A stretch of 64,000 bases of DNA. It comes from Burkholderiales bacterium Ga0077547. GTDB lineage: Bacteria > Pseudomonadota > Gammaproteobacteria > Burkholderiales > Burkholderiaceae_C. Of the stretch, positions 40,808 through 50,198 are shown one piece after another. The notes beneath the pieces are model-generated. The model was not told the origin of the DNA, ran no database searches, and worked only from the letters and a program-made list of their open reading frames with translations. Numbering within the stretch: the first letter of the stretch is position 1; each line of letters starts with the position of its first letter. The stretch covers positions 119,075-183,074 of the forward strand of contig LNEY01000032.1 of NCBI GenBank assembly GCA_001464195.1. The letters are read 5' to 3'. The position numbers were made by a program, and so were the translations under genes.

Positions 40808-42247
40808 CTACTCGATCGCCTTGACCATGTCCTCCACCACCTTCTTCGCATCGCCGAACACCATCATGGTCTTGTCCATGTAGAACAGCTCGTTGTCGAG
40901 GCCGGCGTAGCCCGCGGCCATCGAGCGCTTGTTGACGATGATGGTCTTGGCCTTGTAGGCCTCGAGGATGGGCATGCCGTAGATCGGGGTGCCCTTGGTC
41001 AGCGCGGCCGGGTTCACCACGTCGTTGGCGCCCAGGATGATGGCCACATCGGCCTGGCCGAACTCGCCGTTGATGTCTTCCATCTCGAACACCTGGTCGT
41101 ACGGCACCTCGGCCTCGGCCAGCAGCACGTTCATGTGGCCCGGCATGCGGCCGGCGACCGGGTGGATCGCGTATTTCACCGTGATGCCCTTTTCGGTCAG
41201 CTTGGCGGCCAGTTCTTTCACCGCATGCTGAGCGCGGGCCACCGCGAGGCCGTAACCGGGCACGATGACCACGGTTTCTGCATTGCCCAGCACGAAGGCC
41301 GCGTCGTCGGCGCTGCCCGTCTTGACCGGCCGCGCTTCGGCCTTGGCGCCGCCCGCTGCGGCCGACTCACCGCCGAAGCCGCCGCCGATCACGTTGAAGA
41401 ACGAGCGGTTCATGGCCTTGCACATGATGTAGCTCAGGATCGCACCCGAGCTGCCCACCAGGCTGCCGGCGATGATGAGCATCGCGTTGTTCAGGCTGAA
41501 GCCGATGCCAGCCGCCGCCCAGCCGCTGTAGCTGTTCAACATGCTCACCACCACCGGCATGTCCGCGCCGCCGATCGGGATGATGATCAGCACACCCATC
41601 ACGAAGGCCAGCGCCAGCATCGCGAAGAACGCCGTCCAGCTGCCCGTGAACATGAACACCAGGCCCAGGCCCAGCAGGCTCAGGCCGAGCAGCAGGTTCA
41701 GCTTGTGCTGGCCCGCAAACTGAACCGGCGCACCCTGGAACAGCCGGAACTTGTACTTGCCGCTGAGCTTGCCGAATGCGATCACAGAGCCGCTGAAGGT
41801 GATGGCCCCGATGGCCGCACCCAGGAACAGCTCCAGCCGGTTACCCATGGGAATCGGCGTGACCACCCCATCGATCGGTGGGGGGACGATGCCGAAGGCA
41901 TGCGGTTCAGCCACCGCAGCCACGGCGATGAACACCGCCGCCAGGCCGATCATGCTGTGCATGAAGGCGACCAGTTCCGGCATCTTCGTCATCTCGACGC
42001 GGTTGGCCATGGCGGCGCCGATGCCGCCACCCACCACCAGCGCGCCCAGCACCCAGGCCATGCCCCCCCATTGCCCATTGGCCAGCTTGACGATCAGGGC
42101 CGCCGTGGTGGCCACGGCAATGGCCATGCCGACCATGCCGAACAGGTTGCCGCGGATCGACGTGGTCGGGTGGCTCAGCCCCTTGAGTGCCTGGATGAAG
42201 CAGACGCTCGCAATCAGATACAGCAGCGTGACAAGGTTCAGGCTCAC
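40808..42247 (-). CDS. pntB: NAD(P) transhydrogenase subunit beta
   Basis: A 479-residue membrane subunit of proton-translocating transhydrogenase. About nine membrane segments fill residues 1-270; the C-terminal domain III binds NADP(H), with VIVPGYGLAVARAQHAV and EVPYDQVFEMEDINGEFGQADVAIILGANDVVNPAA. It uses the proton gradient to make NADPH from NADH. The GTG start overlaps the pntAB stop (GTGA). It is the last gene of the three-gene operon. Confidence 0.95.
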   Translation of the reverse strand: MSLNLVTLLYLIASVCFIQALKGLSHPTTSIRGNLFGMVGMAIAVATTAALIVKLANGQWGGMAWVLGALVVGGGIGAAMANRVEMTKMPELVAFMHSMIGLAAVFIAVAAVAEPHAFGIVPPPIDGVVTPIPMGNRLELFLGAAIGAITFSGSVIAFGKLSGKYKFRLFQGAPVQFAGQHKLNLLLGLSLLGLGLVFMFTGSWTAFFAMLALAFVMGVLIIIPIGGADMPVVVSMLNSYSGWAAAGIGFSLNNAMLIIAGSLVGSSGAILSYIMCKAMNRSFFNVIGGGFGGESAAAGGAKAEARPVKTGSADDAAFVLGNAETVVIVPGYGLAVARAQHAVKELAAKLTEKGITVKYAIHPVAGRMPGHMNVLLAEAEVPYDQVFEMEDINGEFGQADVAIILGANDVVNPAALTKGTPIYGMPILEAYKAKTIIVNKRSMAAGYAGLDNELFYMDKTMMVFGDAKKVVEDMVKAIE

Positions 42248-42564
42248 TTGGAGGCCTCCGGCGCAACCGCCTTCTTGTCCTTCTTCTTGAACATCTCCAG
42301 CATCCGCCGCGTGACGAGGAAGCCGCCGAACACGTTCACCGCCGCCAGCGCCACCGCCAGCACGCCCATGGTCTTGCCGAGCGTGGTTTCAGTGAGCGCC
42401 GCCGCCAGCATCGCACCGACGATGACAATCGCCGAGATGGCGTTCGTCACCGCCATTAAGGGCGTGTGCAGTGCGGGGGTGACCGTCCAGACGACGTGGT
42501 AGCCGACGTAGATCGCCAGCACGAAGATGATCAGGTTGGTGATCGTCGGCGAGATGATGTCCAT
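42244..42564 (-). CDS. pntAB: NAD(P) transhydrogenase subunit alpha, membrane part
   Basis: A 106-residue subunit with three membrane segments (TNLIIFVLAIYVGYHVVWTV; ISAIVIVGAMLAAAL; LGVLAVALAAVNVFGGFLV), the alpha-2 part of the split transhydrogenase, as in Rhodospirillum. In E. coli this region is fused to the C-terminus of PntA. It follows the alpha-1 gene by 15 bases and overlaps pntB. Confidence 0.95.
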   Translation of the reverse strand: MDIISPTITNLIIFVLAIYVGYHVVWTVTPALHTPLMAVTNAISAIVIVGAMLAAALTETTLGKTMGVLAVALAAVNVFGGFLVTRRMLEMFKKKDKKAVAPEASK

Positions 42565-42579
42565 GGGATGTCGTTCCGG

Positions 42580-43707
42580 TTACTTTCTCTTGACTTCACC
42601 GGCCTGTGTCATCAGGCAGGCGGCCACGATGTCGTCGTCCATCGGCACGTTGAAGGTGCCCTCTTTGGTGATCACCAGCTTCAGGAAATCGATGACGTTG
42701 CGCGCATACAGCGCCGACGCATCGGCAGCGACCAGCGCCGGCAGGTTGGTTTCACCGACGATGGTGACGCCATGCTTGATCACCGTCTTGTCGGCCTCTG
42801 ACAGCGGGCAGTTGCCACCGCCGTTCGGGCCTTTGCCCGCGGCGATGTCGACGATCACCGACCCCGGCTTCATGGCCTTGACCATGTCCTCGGTGATCAG
42901 CGTGGGTGCCGCACGGCCCGGAATCAAGGCGGTGGAGATGACGATGTCGGCCGCGGCCACCCGCTTGGCGACCTCGACTTTCTGGCGGTCCAGCCAGCTT
43001 TGCGGCATCGGCTTGGCGTAGCCGCCGACGCCGACCGCGGCTTCCTTTTCTTCGGGCGTGTCGTAGGACACCTCGATGTACTTGGCGCCCAGCGATTCGA
43101 CCTGCTCCTTCACGCTCGGGCGCACGTCGCTGGCCTCGATCACCGCACCCAGCCGCTTGGCTGTGGCAATCGCCTGGAGCCCGGCCACGCCCACGCCCAG
43201 GATCACCACCCGGGCGGCTTTGACCGTGCCGGCGGCCGTCATCAGCATCGGAAAGAAGCGCTGGTACTTGTCGGCAGCGATCATCACCGCCTTGTAGCCA
43301 GCGATGTTGGCCTGCGAGCTCAGCACGTCCATGCTCTGCGCACGGGTGGTGCGCGGTGCGGCTTCGAGCGCGAAACTGGTGAGCCCTGCCGCGGCCAGCC
43401 GTTGCAGGCCCTCGGCATCGAACGGGTTCAGCATGCCAACCAGCGCCGCACCGGGTTTGAAGTGCGGCACCTCGGCCTCGCTGGGCGTGCGCACCTTCAA
43501 GACGAGTTCGCAGCCGAAGGCGCCGGCGGCATCGGTGATCTCGGCCCCGACGGCGGCGTAGGCCTCGTCGGTGGCACTGGCCGCCACACCGGCGCCCGAC
43601 TGGATGCGCAGCGTGTGTCCCAGGGCCTTCAGCTTCTTGGCGGTTTCGGGTGTGACGGCCACCCGCGCTTCTCCTGCCGCTGTTTCAAGCGGAACGCCTA
43701 TCAGCAT
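42580..43707 (-). CDS. pntAA: NAD(P) transhydrogenase subunit alpha, soluble NAD(H)-binding part
   Basis: A 375-residue domain I subunit. It begins MLIGVPLETAAGEARVAVTPE, like alanine dehydrogenases, and its NAD motif is GVGVAGLQAIATAKRLGA near residue 173. The TGRAAPT-type loop appears as IPGRAAPTLI. It gives hydride from NADH to NADP held by PntB. I start at 43707; 18 open codons upstream are not conserved. First gene of the operon, divergent from the Nudix gene. Confidence 0.95.
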   Translation of the reverse strand: MLIGVPLETAAGEARVAVTPETAKKLKALGHTLRIQSGAGVAASATDEAYAAVGAEITDAAGAFGCELVLKVRTPSEAEVPHFKPGAALVGMLNPFDAEGLQRLAAAGLTSFALEAAPRTTRAQSMDVLSSQANIAGYKAVMIAADKYQRFFPMLMTAAGTVKAARVVILGVGVAGLQAIATAKRLGAVIEASDVRPSVKEQVESLGAKYIEVSYDTPEEKEAAVGVGGYAKPMPQSWLDRQKVEVAKRVAAADIVISTALIPGRAAPTLITEDMVKAMKPGSVIVDIAAGKGPNGGGNCPLSEADKTVIKHGVTIVGETNLPALVAADASALYARNVIDFLKLVITKEGTFNVPMDDDIVAACLMTQAGEVKRK

Positions 43708-43870
43708 CAATGCCTCCTCTGCATCCTCGGGATGCGGCCCCCGCGCCGCACCCTCATTCACTCTATTGTCCCCGGATTACGAGGTGCGCAGCCTGCGGTC
43801 ATCCCGATCCAGCGCCCCGAGGGCCCGGGCGCAGCCCTGGTGCCCGGCCGATCCACGCTGCGCCGCTACC

Positions 43871-44371
43871 ATGAAGACCATGAAAAAGCGCTGGAAACCC
43901 AACGTCACCGTGGCGGCGGTCATCGAGAAGGACGGTCGCTTTCTGCTGATCGAAGAGCACACCCCCGAGGGCTTGCGGCTGAACAACCCGGCCGGGCACC
44001 TCGATCCGGCCGAGTCGCCGCAGGAAGGCGCGGTGCGCGAGGTGCTGGAGGAAACCGCCTGCGAATTCACCCCGCTGGCCGTGGTCGGCATCTACCTCGG
44101 GCGCTTTCAGCGGCCGGGGCGTGGCGAGGACGTCACTTACCTGCGCATCGCGTACTCGGGCACGGTGGGTGAGCCGTTGCCCGGCCGCTCGCTCGACCGC
44201 GGGATCGTGCGCACGCTGTGGATGACGCTGGACGAAGTGCGCGCCAGCGCAAGGCGGCATCGCAGCACGATGGTGCTGCGCAGCATCGAGGACCATGTCG
44301 CCGGGAAGCGGTATCCGCTGGCGCTGATCACCACCGAAGCCAGTGTCTACATGCCGGACCTCTTGTCGTGA
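43871..44371 (+). CDS. Nudix hydrolase (NudJ-like)
   Basis: About 166 residues (or 163 from the ATG at 43880). The Nudix box is G-x5-E-x7-REVLEETA in [22 protein letters not shown]; the usual glycine after EET is alanine here. The start [24 protein letters not shown] and the GIYLGRFQ block match NudJ-like pyrophosphatases, which clean up nucleotide or thiamine pyrophosphates. The mnmA GTG start overlaps its stop, as nudJ and mnmA are also neighbours in other proteobacteria. Confidence 0.88.
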   Translation: MKTMKKRWKPNVTVAAVIEKDGRFLLIEEHTPEGLRLNNPAGHLDPAESPQEGAVREVLEETACEFTPLAVVGIYLGRFQRPGRGEDVTYLRIAYSGTVGEPLPGRSLDRGIVRTLWMTLDEVRASARRHRSTMVLRSIEDHVAGKRYPLALITTEASVYMPDLLS

Positions 44372-45513
44372 GCGCGAACCGACGGGTGGTGGTCGGCCTG
44401 AGCGGCGGCGTGGATTCAGCCGTCAGTGCCCACTTGCTGAAGCAGCAGGGGCACGAGGTCATCGGTATCTTCATGAAGAACTGGGAAGATGACGACCGGC
44501 CCGCTGGCGCGCCGGGTGACGACGACGGCTATTGCACCTCTCGCCAGGATTTTCTCGATGCCGCCTCGGTCGCCGATGTGCTGGGCATCGAGATCGAGCA
44601 CGTCAACTTCGCCGCCGACTACAAGGACCGGGTGTTCGCCGACTTCCTGCGCGAATACCAGGCGGGCCGCACGCCGAACCCCGACGTGCTGTGCAACGCC
44701 GAAATCAAGTTCAAGGCCTTCCTCGACCACGCGATGCGTCTTGGCGCCGAGTGCATCGCGACGGGACATTACGCTCGCGTGAGGCCAGTGGACGGCTCGT
44801 ATCAGCTGCTCAAGGGGCTCGACCCGCTGAAGGACCAGAGTTACTTCCTGCACCGGTTGAACCAAGCGCAGCTGTCGAAGACGCTCTTTCCGGTCGGCGA
44901 ACTGCCCAAGACCGAGGTGCGGCGCATCGCCGAAGAGATCGGCCTGCCGAACGCGAAGAAGAAGGACAGCACCGGCATCTGCTTCATCGGCGAGCGGCCA
45001 TTTCGCGAGTTCCTCAATCGCTATCTGGCGCACACGCCTGGCCCGATCAAGGACGACCGCGGACGGGTCATTGGTGAGCACGTCGGGCTGAGCTTCTACA
45101 CACTGGGCCAGCGCAAGGGCATCGGCATCGGCGGCTTGAAGGCGCGTGGCGCTGTTCGCGGCGGCAGCGATCACGCACCGTGGTTCACCGCGCGCAAGGA
45201 CATGGCCAGCAACACCCTTTATGTGGTGCAGGGCCACGACCATCCGTGGCTGCAGTCAGTGGCGCTGGTCGCTGACGATGCCAGCTGGGTGGCTGGTCAG
45301 GCGCCGTTGCCTGGCCCGCTGAAGGCCAAGACGCGCTACCGGCAGGCCGATGCACCCTGCCTGCTGGAATCTGCCGCGGCCGATCACGCTTTCAGGCTGT
45401 CCTTTTCGACGCCGCAGTGGGCGGTCACGCCAGGACAGTCGGCGGTGTTGTACGACGGAGACATCTGTCTCGGTGGCGGTGTGATTTCGCAGGCGGAATC
45501 GGCGTTCAAGTAG
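44368..45513 (+). CDS. mnmA: tRNA-specific 2-thiouridylase MnmA
   Basis: A 381-residue enzyme that makes s2U34 in tRNA-Lys, -Glu and -Gln. The ATP PP-loop GLSGGVDSA is near residue 10; catalytic cysteines are in [12 protein letters not shown] and [13 protein letters not shown]. The GTG start at 44368 overlaps the stop of the Nudix gene. The C-terminal beta barrel ([20 protein letters not shown]) is complete. A stem-loop follows its end. Confidence 0.96.
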   Translation: MSANRRVVVGLSGGVDSAVSAHLLKQQGHEVIGIFMKNWEDDDRPAGAPGDDDGYCTSRQDFLDAASVADVLGIEIEHVNFAADYKDRVFADFLREYQAGRTPNPDVLCNAEIKFKAFLDHAMRLGAECIATGHYARVRPVDGSYQLLKGLDPLKDQSYFLHRLNQAQLSKTLFPVGELPKTEVRRIAEEIGLPNAKKKDSTGICFIGERPFREFLNRYLAHTPGPIKDDRGRVIGEHVGLSFYTLGQRKGIGIGGLKARGAVRGGSDHAPWFTARKDMASNTLYVVQGHDHPWLQSVALVADDASWVAGQAPLPGPLKAKTRYRQADAPCLLESAAADHAFRLSFSTPQWAVTPGQSAVLYDGDICLGGGVISQAESAFK

Positions 45514-45543
45514 AGGGCCGAACGACCGAAAACCCAGGGGACT

Positions 45544-45567
45544 GACGGGCTTGCGTGAGGGCCCGTC
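45544..45567 (+). terminator. Stem-loop between mnmA and the cupredoxin gene
   Basis: GACGGGC (45544-45550) and GCCCGTC (45561-45567) form a perfect 7-base stem with a 10-base loop, 30 bases after the mnmA stop and 34 bases before the next start. No T-run follows, so it may be a weak terminator or an RNA-stability hairpin. Confidence 0.35.
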
Positions 45568-45600
45568 GAAGTGAATTCCACTTGCGAGCCCGTCCGCCCC

Positions 45601-46227
45601 ATGCGCCACGCTTTCCTGCTTTCCTCTTTCGTGCTGAGTTCACTCGGTGCCGTCGCCGCGCATGCGGCCACTGTCTCGGTGAGCGTCAGCGATGCGGCCG
45701 GTCAACCACTGTCGCGTGCGGTGGTGTCGCTGGAGCCGGTGGCAGGCAAGTTGCCGATCAAGCCGATGCCGTCGGCCGAGGTGGCCCAGATCAAGCGTCA
45801 GTTCAAACCGCAGGTCAACGTGGTCACGGTGGGCACGGCGGTCTCGTTTCCCAACTTCGACACCGTACGCCACCACGTTTACTCGTTCTCGCCGGCCAAG
45901 ACCTTCGAACTGAAGCTGTACGCCGGTGTGCCCGAAATGCCGGTGCTTTTCGACAAACCGGGCATTGCGGTCATCGGCTGCAACATCCACGATCAAATGG
46001 CGGCCTGGATCGTCGTGGTTGACACGCCCTTGTACGGGCTGACCGGTGCGGATGGACGCACGCGGATCAATGCGGTCGCGGCGGGCAGCTATCGCCTCAA
46101 GGTGTGGCATCCAGGCTTGTCCAACACCACCGACGGCGTCGCGAGCGCGCTCACCGTGGGTGCCAGCGACCTCGATCAGGCGATTCGATTGAACGTCAGC
46201 AACAGCCCCTTGGTGCCCTTGCCATGA
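45601..46227 (+). CDS. Periplasmic cupredoxin-like protein (methylamine-utilisation type)
   Basis: A 208-residue exported protein; the signal peptide is about residues 1-22 (cleavage near AHAA). A plastocyanin-like core carries a likely type-1 copper site: H91/H92 in RHHVYSF, then C127, H130 and M133 in GCNIHDQM. The last 60 residues form a carboxypeptidase-regulatory-like beta domain (LTGADGRTRINAVAAGSYRLKVWHP). I start at the second methionine (45601). Its stop overlaps the start of a GGDEF/EAL gene (ATGA), so the pair is translated together. Confidence 0.85.
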   Translation: MRHAFLLSSFVLSSLGAVAAHAATVSVSVSDAAGQPLSRAVVSLEPVAGKLPIKPMPSAEVAQIKRQFKPQVNVVTVGTAVSFPNFDTVRHHVYSFSPAKTFELKLYAGVPEMPVLFDKPGIAVIGCNIHDQMAAWIVVVDTPLYGLTGADGRTRINAVAAGSYRLKVWHPGLSNTTDGVASALTVGASDLDQAIRLNVSNSPLVPLP

Positions 46228-48674
46228 CAGCGTTCAAGCAGTGGATGCAGCGCTCGCTGAGGGCGCGGTTGATCGTGACCTTTCTGGGGCTGCTGCTGAT
46301 CGTCCAATTGGCTGGTTTCTCGGCCATTCGCGCCAGCCTGTCGAGCCACGCCCATGAAGAACTGCCGACCCGCATCGACTTGGGTGACCGCGTCCTGAAC
46401 AGCCTGCTGCAGCAGCGGGCGCAAAAGTTGACCGACAGCGCGCGGCTGCTGGCCGCGGACTACGGCTTTCGCGAGGCCGTGAATTCAAACGACACCGAAA
46501 CCATCGCCTCGGTGCTCGAGAACCATGGCCAGCGAATCGGTGCAACCCAGGTTGCGTTGTATGGCACCGATCTCAGCCTGCGGGCGAGCACCGGCGAACA
46601 CCTTGAGACCCTGTCCTCGCTGGCAATGCGGTTATCGAGCACGATGCTGAGCCCGGACAGACCGCTCGAATCGAACACCAGCGAGATTGGCTTGCTGTCC
46701 GGGCAGCCTTACCAGTTCGTGATGGTGCCGGTCAAGGCGCCGGTGGTGGTCGGCTGGGTGCTGATGGGGTTCCCGATCGATAAGCGACTGGTGAACGACA
46801 TGCAGGCGCTGGCCGCCGTGCAGGTGACGCTGCTCACCCGGGTGCACGCGACCGATGCCTGGCAGGTGAAGCTGTCGAGCCTGCCGAGCGGCAGCACCGA
46901 GGGACTGTCGCAGCACGGCTGGCAATCGCTTCCTGCCGGTGCTGGCATGGTCTCGGTGACGGCCGACGGCGAAGAATTTGGTGTGCGCCCGCGCTGGTTG
47001 ACGTTGGATACCGACAACGGCAGCGTGCTGGCGCTCACCGCCTTGTCGGCGGACGAGGCGACGCGCATTCCACAAGACCTGCAGGTCGCTTTGCTGGCCA
47101 CCACCGTGATCAGCTGCCTCGTGTTTGGCATCGGCAGCTCGCTCACAGCGCATCGGATGATCACGCCGCTGCATCAGCTGGCCGCCGCGGCCGATCGACT
47201 TGGCGGGGGTGACTACGCGACACCGATTGGCGACGAGCAGCGAAGTGACGAGATCGGGCACCTGGCGCAGTCCTTTGAGCGCATGCGCGTCAGCGTCTCG
47301 GCGCAAAAGGAAGAAATCCTGAAGCTGGCCTACTGGGACACGCTGACCGGGCTGCCGAACCGTGCGCAGTTTCGCGATGCCGTGTCCAGTGCCATCGCGG
47401 CAGCTCAAAAGAAATCTGGTTCACAGCCGACGGCTGCCAGCCCGTCGGTGGCGGTTCTGATGCTGGACCTCGACCGTTTCAAGCACGTCAACGACGTGCT
47501 CGGTTACCGCTTCGGTGACTTGCTGCTGAAGCAGGTTGCCGAACGTCTGGTGCAGCAATTGGTGCGAGACGGCGACCTGGTGGCCCGCCTCGGCGGCGAT
47601 GAATTCGCGATCCTGCTGCGCAACGGCGATGCCGAACTGGCGCAAACGGTGGCGCAACGCATCGCCGCAGCGTTCGACGCACCCTTGACGCTGGAAGAGC
47701 ACACGGTCGACATGGGCGCGGGCATCGGCATGGCCTGTTGGCCGGAACACGCCAGCGATGCCGATGCACTGATCAGCCGCGCCGAGGTGGCGATGTACTC
47801 CGCCAAGCAGCGCAGTGCAGGCGCGCTGATGTACGACCCGACGATCGACGCAGCCAGCGCGCAGACGCTGTCACTGCTCACCGAGATGCGTCAAGCCGTC
47901 AACGAGAACCAGCTGCGCCTGTTCCTGCAGCCCAAGCTGTCCTTGAGTACGGGCGTGGTGGTCGGTGCCGAAGCACTGGTGCGCTGGCAGCATCCGCAGC
48001 GGGGCTTGGTGCCACCTGTGCAGTTCATCCCCTTCGCCGAGCAAACCGGATTTATCCGCGTGCTGACGATGTGGATCTTCGAGGAAGCCGCGCGCCACTG
48101 GCGCACGCTGCATGCCGAGGGCCTGATGATCACGCTGTCGGTGAACCTGTCCACGCGCGACCTGCTCGACCAAGAGCTGCCGCAGAAGTTCGATGCCTTG
48201 CTGGTCAAGCACCAGGTGCCCGCCGAGGCGTTCTGCCTGGAGATCACCGAGAGCGCCATCATGGACGACCCACAGCGCGCTCAGGCCACGCTCGATCGAC
48301 TCAGCGCGCTCGGGTTCAAGCTCTCGATCGACGATTTCGGCACGGGATATTCCTCCCTGGCCTACCTCAAGCGCCTGCCGGTGGACGAACTGAAGATCGA
48401 TCAGTCTTTCGTGAAGAGCATGCAGACCGACCCTGACGACGCGAAGATCGTTCGTTCAACGATCGACCTCGCCCACAACCTGGGGTTGACTGTCGTCGCC
48501 GAGGGTGTCGAGAACGCGAAGGTGTGGGACATGTTGCGCGAGCTCAACTGCGACCAGGCGCAGGGCTATCACATGGGCAAGCCGATGCCTGCGGACGCGT
48601 TTGCGAATTGGTCGGTGGGTTGGCTGGCCCAGCATCGCCCGGTCGATGTGGCGTCAGCCCTGATGCTGCATTGA
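46224..48674 (+). CDS. Membrane sensor GGDEF/EAL protein with HAMP domain
   Basis: An 816-residue c-di-GMP enzyme. TM1 (about residues 15-35) and TM2 (about 288-308) enclose a periplasmic sensor of roughly 250 residues; a HAMP domain follows, then GGDEF (motif near 457-461, intact) and EAL (motif near 583-585, intact, with NLSTRDLLD and IDDFGTGYSSLAYLKRLPVDELKID). Both activities are possible. It is start-stop coupled to the upstream cupredoxin gene, so the periplasmic sensor may read copper, redox state or the cupredoxin itself. Ligand unknown. Confidence 0.92.
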   Translation: MTAFKQWMQRSLRARLIVTFLGLLLIVQLAGFSAIRASLSSHAHEELPTRIDLGDRVLNSLLQQRAQKLTDSARLLAADYGFREAVNSNDTETIASVLENHGQRIGATQVALYGTDLSLRASTGEHLETLSSLAMRLSSTMLSPDRPLESNTSEIGLLSGQPYQFVMVPVKAPVVVGWVLMGFPIDKRLVNDMQALAAVQVTLLTRVHATDAWQVKLSSLPSGSTEGLSQHGWQSLPAGAGMVSVTADGEEFGVRPRWLTLDTDNGSVLALTALSADEATRIPQDLQVALLATTVISCLVFGIGSSLTAHRMITPLHQLAAAADRLGGGDYATPIGDEQRSDEIGHLAQSFERMRVSVSAQKEEILKLAYWDTLTGLPNRAQFRDAVSSAIAAAQKKSGSQPTAASPSVAVLMLDLDRFKHVNDVLGYRFGDLLLKQVAERLVQQLVRDGDLVARLGGDEFAILLRNGDAELAQTVAQRIAAAFDAPLTLEEHTVDMGAGIGMACWPEHASDADALISRAEVAMYSAKQRSAGALMYDPTIDAASAQTLSLLTEMRQAVNENQLRLFLQPKLSLSTGVVVGAEALVRWQHPQRGLVPPVQFIPFAEQTGFIRVLTMWIFEEAARHWRTLHAEGLMITLSVNLSTRDLLDQELPQKFDALLVKHQVPAEAFCLEITESAIMDDPQRAQATLDRLSALGFKLSIDDFGTGYSSLAYLKRLPVDELKIDQSFVKSMQTDPDDAKIVRSTIDLAHNLGLTVVAEGVENAKVWDMLRELNCDQAQGYHMGKPMPADAFANWSVGWLAQHRPVDVASALMLH

Positions 48675-48734
48675 ATGGCGTCAGGCGGATCCACCGGGTG
48701 ACGCGATAGAGGTCCTGCCGACGGCAGGACGCGC

Positions 48735-48962
48735 TCAGAGCACTGAGCGGCCGTTCAGTCGATCAATTGGGGCCGCGGTGCTGTCGGCCAGAGCGCGCCG
48801 CGATTCCTGGAAGGCCTTGAATTCAAGGTCGGCCTGCAGGCAGGCGTCGAGACCGAAGGCCGTGCCCATGTCGCCCATGTCGTCGGCGTCACGAACCTTG
48901 CGCACAGCAGCCCACCGCCCTCTGAGGGCTCGCCACCACGCAATGCTCTGGACTTTTCGCAC
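48735..48962 (-). CDS. Small conserved-looking protein of unknown function
   Basis: A 75-residue reading frame starting with GTG at 48962. It has a strong ribosome site AGGAG (48968-48972) five bases away, the main reason to accept it. The N-terminus is basic and tryptophan-rich (MRKVQSIAWWRALRGRW), the middle acidic (DADDMGDMGTAFGLDACL), then a helix-like block. No membrane segment or known domain is seen. It lies alone between a GGDEF/EAL gene and argP. Confidence 0.5.
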   Translation of the reverse strand: MRKVQSIAWWRALRGRWAAVRKVRDADDMGDMGTAFGLDACLQADLEFKAFQESRRALADSTAAPIDRLNGRSVL

Positions 48963-48967
48963 GACGA

Positions 48968-48972
48968 CTCCT
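48968..48972 (-). promoter_or_regulatory. Ribosome binding site of the small gene
   Basis: AGGAG on the minus strand, five bases before the GTG start. It decides the start of the 75-residue frame. Confidence 0.55.
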
Positions 48973-49072
48973 GATGACTATCGCTTGACACAATGCTGCC
49001 AGTGTGGCGAGACAGTGGCGTGACAGTGTTGGGAATTGACACCGTTATGGCGTGCACTTCACAACACAAGCC

Positions 49073-50098
49073 TCACTTCTTCCTTTCATGACGCACAGGA
49101 GAAGTAGAAAGTTCCAGGCGCGATTGCGGAACCCCTCGAACAGGTGGTGTGGCGCGCATCACACGCGGCGCCTCGTCGCCCAGCGCGCCTCGTGCGCCGC
49201 AGACCAGCGCAGCGCCCACGCGATCGAGCATGGCCACCCGCGCCGAAGGCGGCGCGCCATCGGGACTCAGCCGCCATTGATGCCAGTGCAGCGCCACGGG
49301 CATCGAGACCTCCGGTCGCAGCGCGATCAACGCACCGGAGGAGAGCAGCGGTCGCACCTGCAACTCGGGCACCACGCCGACACCCCAGCCCATCAGCGCG
49401 GCGCGCACGCAAGCTTCTGATGAAGGGACATAGCGCGCCTTCAATCGGGCACTGGCGATGCCGAATGCGCTCGTCACCCAGCGCCGCTGCATGTCGTCCT
49501 TGCGGTTGAACACGAGAAATGGCACGTGGCTGAAGCTGGCCTGGTTCAACCCGTTGGGCGACCCCTTCAGCTCCCGCGCCACAAAGCCCGGGCTGGCCAC
49601 CGCGACATAGCGCATCACGCCCAAGGGCACGACCCTGCAGCCCTTCAGCGCTTTGCTGACCGTACTCACGCAGCCCAGCACCTCGCCCTGGCGCAGCCAG
49701 TCGTGGGTGAAATCCTGGTCGTCGACCACCAGTTCCAGCGCCAGTCCGTCGTGGACCAACTCGTCCAGTGCAGGCAGCACCCAGGTCGCGAGGCTGTCCG
49801 CGTTGACGGCCACCGGCAGCCGCTCGCCGGACGACGGCTGCACGCCCAGCTCGCGCGACACATCTGCGCGCAGCGCCTGCAGCTGGCGCGCAAAGCGCAG
49901 CAGCACCTTGCCGGGCTCGGTGAGGCGCAGTGGCCTTGAGCGCACCACCAGTGGCTGGCCAACCTGGGCTTCGAGCGCGCGCAGTCGCTGCGATACCGCC
50001 GACTGCGTGATCGCCAGTCGCTGTGCGGCCGCTTCGAAGCCGCCGTGATCGGCCAGCGCGGCCAGGCAATCGAGCGCTGCGGGGTCCAGGTTGTTCAT
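49073..50098 (-). CDS. argP: LysR family regulator ArgP
   Basis: A 341-residue ArgP/LysG-type regulator. The winged helix has GGFEAAAQRLAITQSAVSQRL, and the effector domain keeps AVNADSLATWVLPAL, the most telling ArgP segment. ArgP proteins sense lysine and arginine. It is about 40 residues longer at the C-terminus than E. coli ArgP, with an arginine-rich tail. It faces the D-amino-acid dehydrogenase gene across a 100-base gap and probably controls it; no LysE exporter is adjacent. Confidence 0.88.
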   Translation of the reverse strand: MNNLDPAALDCLAALADHGGFEAAAQRLAITQSAVSQRLRALEAQVGQPLVVRSRPLRLTEPGKVLLRFARQLQALRADVSRELGVQPSSGERLPVAVNADSLATWVLPALDELVHDGLALELVVDDQDFTHDWLRQGEVLGCVSTVSKALKGCRVVPLGVMRYVAVASPGFVARELKGSPNGLNQASFSHVPFLVFNRKDDMQRRWVTSAFGIASARLKARYVPSSEACVRAALMGWGVGVVPELQVRPLLSSGALIALRPEVSMPVALHWHQWRLSPDGAPPSARVAMLDRVGAALVCGARGALGDEAPRVMRATPPVRGVPQSRLELSTSPVRHERKK

Positions 50099-50198
50099 AA
50101 GTCTTGCTAATGTGTAGAGAGATTGATGAATGATGCTTCTTTTTGAAACTGACCGATCGCAAAATCGTTCTCAGCATCAATTTCCTGGAGAAGCTCTC

